7,630 bases of DNA, from NCBI GenBank assembly GCA_900555345.1, contig USKS01000061.1:1-7630 (forward strand). The letters run 5' to 3'. Position 1 is the first letter of the stretch. Each line of letters begins with the position of its first letter. Below, in pieces: positions 6,186-7,630 of this stretch. The notes beneath the pieces are model-generated. The model ran no database searches. It had not been told where the DNA came from and saw nothing but the letters and a program-made list of their open reading frames with translations. The stretch is from an uncultured Eubacteriales bacterium. Lineage in GTDB: Bacteria; Bacillota_A; Clostridia; Oscillospirales; CAG-272. The translations under genes and the position numbers were made by a program.

Positions 6186-6557
6186 ATGAAAAACAAAAAG
6201 CTTTTCAGAGACATAATTCTTGCTCTGTCGCTGCTTTCGGTATGCGGAACGGCGGCGCTTGTAATGCGGCTTGTCTCTTCCGACGGCACAAAAGCGGTCA
6301 TATACGTAGACGGCGCGGAGTACGGCAGCTGTTCTCTTGAAAAGGACGCGGAGATCGAAGTTAAGACAAAGTACGGAGAAAACACCGTGGTCATAAAAGA
6401 CGGCGAGGTCTTTGTCAAAGACGCCTCGTGTCCGGATAAAATATGCGAAAAGACACATTCCGTAAGCCGCGGCGGGGAGAGTATCGTCTGCCTGCCAAAC
6501 AGGATGTCCGTGCGCATAGTGTCCGAAAAAGAGTCCGTAGTCGATATTGCGGGGTGA
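6186..6557 (+). CDS. NusG domain II-containing protein
   Basis: This is a small, 123-residue membrane-anchored protein. An N-terminal hydrophobic helix (about 8-30) is followed by a domain of the NusG_II type, with the diagnostic DASCPDKICEK (79-89) and GGESIVCLPNRM (96-107). Three cysteines, C82, C87 and C102, are in the conserved positions. Despite the name, it lacks the KOW and NGN parts of transcription factor NusG and is unlikely to act on RNA polymerase. With the N-terminal anchor, the cysteine domain would lie outside the cytoplasm. It often accompanies rnf or FMN-transferase genes in Clostridia, which suggests a part in assembling or serving flavin- or redox-carrying membrane proteins, but its function is not established. 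The gene lies 6 bases after rnfB with only a weak ribosome binding site, so its translation is probably coupled to rnfB. Confidence 0.87.
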   Translation: MKNKKLFRDIILALSLLSVCGTAALVMRLVSSDGTKAVIYVDGAEYGSCSLEKDAEIEVKTKYGENTVVIKDGEVFVKDASCPDKICEKTHSVSRGGESIVCLPNRMSVRIVSEKESVVDIAG

Positions 6558-6558
6558 T
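6551..6558 (+). promoter_or_regulatory. Ribosome binding site of the Gx-transporter gene, overlapping the upstream stop
   Basis: GGGGTGAT lies 6 bases ahead of the ATG at 6565 and overlaps the TGA stop of the preceding gene (6555-6557). It supports the ATG over the in-frame TTG at 6547, which lies inside the NusG_II gene without a good site of its own. Confidence 0.7.
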
Positions 6559-6564
6559 GTTTTC

Positions 6565-7095
6565 ATGAATACTCCGGTCAATAAGAGCGGAAAGCCCGCC
6601 CGTCTCACCCCCCGCGCCCTGTGCGTGCTCGGAATGACGGTGGCTGCGGCAATGATGCTTTCGTATGCGGAAAGCTTTATACACTTCGGGCTTGCGGGCA
6701 TAAAGCCGGGGCTTGCCAATATATTTGTGATATTCATTCTGTACAGAATGGGCGCGGGATACGCCGCCGCGGTATCGCTTGTGCGCTGCACCCTTACGGC
6801 ACTTTTGTTCGGCAGCATTCTGAGCCTCTGGTACAGTGCCGCGGGCGCGGCGCTGAGCCTTGCGGTAATGCTGCTTTTGAAAAAAACGGACAGGTTTTCT
6901 CCGCTGGGCGTAAGCATTGCGGGCGGCGTCAGCCATAATGCGGCGCAGCTTGCGGTCGCCGTCGCCGTAACGGGAGTAAAAGAGCTCGGCTGGTATATGC
7001 CGGTGCTTGCCGTTGCCGGAACGCTTGCGGGCATAATCGTCGGCACGGCTGCGGCGCTTATGCTGAAAAAGCTTGAAAAGGTCAGAATACGCTGA
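6565..7095 (+). CDS. Gx transporter family membrane protein (formerly 'heptaprenyl diphosphate synthase component I')
   Basis: This 176-residue integral membrane protein has about five hydrophobic segments between residues 18 and 168. Recognisable features are the intramembrane GIKPGLANIF (45-54), LVRCTLTALLFGS (72-84), and GGVSHNAAQL (120-129), all typical of the family sometimes annotated as heptaprenyl diphosphate synthase component I. The fold resembles the substrate-binding subunits of vitamin transporters, which makes small-molecule uptake more likely than prenyl synthesis, although the substrate is unknown. The ATG at 6565 is chosen because GGGGTGAT lies 6 bases before it. It follows the NusG domain II gene by 7 bases. 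The NusG_II–Gx pair behind rnf is a recurring arrangement in Clostridia, so a role connected to flavin or another Rnf cofactor is an attractive inference. Confidence 0.87.
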   Translation: MNTPVNKSGKPARLTPRALCVLGMTVAAAMMLSYAESFIHFGLAGIKPGLANIFVIFILYRMGAGYAAAVSLVRCTLTALLFGSILSLWYSAAGAALSLAVMLLLKKTDRFSPLGVSIAGGVSHNAAQLAVAVAVTGVKELGWYMPVLAVAGTLAGIIVGTAAALMLKKLEKVRIR

Positions 7096-7125
7096 AATAC
7101 GGCGGTACATTTTGAGGAGGACAAC

Positions 7126-7602
7126 GTGAAAAAAGAAAACCGCGGAAAACGCATGAGTGTACGGGCGACAGTGACGGTCCTTCTGGCAGCTGCCGTCCTT
7201 ATGATGAGTCTTGCTTCCGCTGCGGGTGCGGTCCTGTACTCGAGACTGTCCGTGTACGCAAAGCAGTACCGTTTTTACCTTGAGCAGCAGGATCTTCTCC
7301 AAACTCTCGCGGACTACAAAGCGACGGCGGAGGAGTATCGCAGGCAGGGCGTTTTCGCATTTGCGAAAACCGAGACCGACGGCTGCAACGAATACGAAGA
7401 GGTCGTTTCGGCGGCGGATATTGCGGCTTATGTTTCCGAAAACGCCGACTACAACGATTATTGGTATTATAACAAGCTCTCGCCCGATGAACAGCTTCTT
7501 TATAAGGCGTACGAATATGCAGCCGACAACCGTATATACTGCGTATTTGTCGATAACAATGCCGTAGATTCTTCGGCGGATTACGTAAGGGCGGCACGGT
7601 GC
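7126..7602 (+). CDS. Membrane-anchored protein of unknown function, C-terminus missing
   Basis: I do not recognise this protein. It starts with GTG at 7126, five bases after a strong GAGGAGG site (7114-7120), 30 bases behind the Gx-transporter gene, and is probably in the same operon. The 159 genuine residues comprise a basic N-terminus (KKENRGKR), one hydrophobic segment (about 14-37) that acts as a membrane anchor or signal peptide, a helical charged stretch rich in Tyr, Gln and Glu (about 40-75), and a tyrosine-rich region with DYNDYWYYNKLSPDEQLLYKAYEY (in two pieces: 120-132 and 133-143). The YYNKLSPDEQ pattern recalls the segment before some bacterial transglutaminase-like domains, but no catalytic residues are present in what remains. 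It does not look like ApbE. The frame runs on past 7602 only through adapter sequence, which adds the artificial LSLIHISEP. Confidence 0.72.
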
Positions 7603-7630
7603 CTGTCTCTTATACACATCTCCGAGCCCA
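7603..7630 (+). other. Nextera/Tn5 sequencing adapter remnant (artefact)
   Basis: The final 28 bases begin with the 19-base Tn5 mosaic end CTGTCTCTTATACACATCT (7603-7621) and continue with CCGAGCCCA (7622-7630), the start of the Nextera read-2 adapter. This is library-preparation sequence left at a contig end, not genomic DNA and not a natural Tn5 insertion. Real sequence ends at 7602. Confidence 0.97.

Noticed and set aside
5601..7154. Long open frame on the minus strand (about 517 codons)
   Set aside because: It is antisense to rnfB, the NusG_II gene and the Gx gene. The openness follows from codon bias in the sense genes, and no family motifs are visible.
6415..7617. Long open frame on the minus strand (about 400 codons)
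   Set aside because: It begins inside the adapter (peptide MYKRQ), runs antisense to three supported genes, has no ribosome binding site and has a composition unlike a real protein.
7603..7621. Natural Tn5 transposon end
   Set aside because: It is the engineered mosaic end followed by Nextera adapter bases rather than Tn5 or IS50 sequence, at the very end of the contig.

Overview
The window looks like chromosomal DNA of an anaerobic member of the Clostridia (Firmicutes), probably an uncultured gut-type lineage with moderately high GC. The evidence is the gene order rnfC-D-G-E-A-B, which is typical of Clostridia, strong purine-rich ribosome binding sites, sigma-A-type promoters, and a NusG domain II gene plus a Gx-transporter-family gene directly behind the rnf genes. 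No species can be named from the sequence alone.

Layout. Two divergent transcription units share one control region. On the minus strand, a DeoR-family regulator (GTG start at 1016) is followed after a short gap by the beginning of a 2-oxo acid dehydrogenase E2 gene, of which only the N-terminal lipoyl domain is inside the window. On the plus strand, a tightly packed unit begins at 1288: rnfC, rnfD, rnfG, rnfE, rnfA and rnfB, then a NusG domain II protein, a Gx-transporter-family membrane protein, and an unrecognised membrane-anchored protein cut off by the sequence end. Neighbouring genes of the rnf block overlap or lie at most 13 bases apart. The longest stretch without a gene is the 271-base divergent region 1017-1287. 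It holds a consensus promoter for each direction, an array of inverted repeats, a second palindrome and a cre-like sequence.

How it works together. The Rnf complex moves electrons between reduced ferredoxin and NAD+ and couples this to Na+ or H+ transport across the membrane. Electrons enter at the iron-sulfur protein RnfB, pass through RnfA/E and the covalently flavinylated RnfG and RnfD, and reach NAD+ at RnfC. The E2 subunit belongs to an acyl-CoA-forming, NADH-yielding dehydrogenase complex, so the two divergent units both bear on NAD+/NADH and energy balance. Shared control by the DeoR protein is an inference from layout.

Sequence quality. The last 28 bases (7603-7630) are Nextera/Tn5 adapter sequence, not genome. 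The true insert ends at 7602, and any protein translated across that point carries artificial residues.
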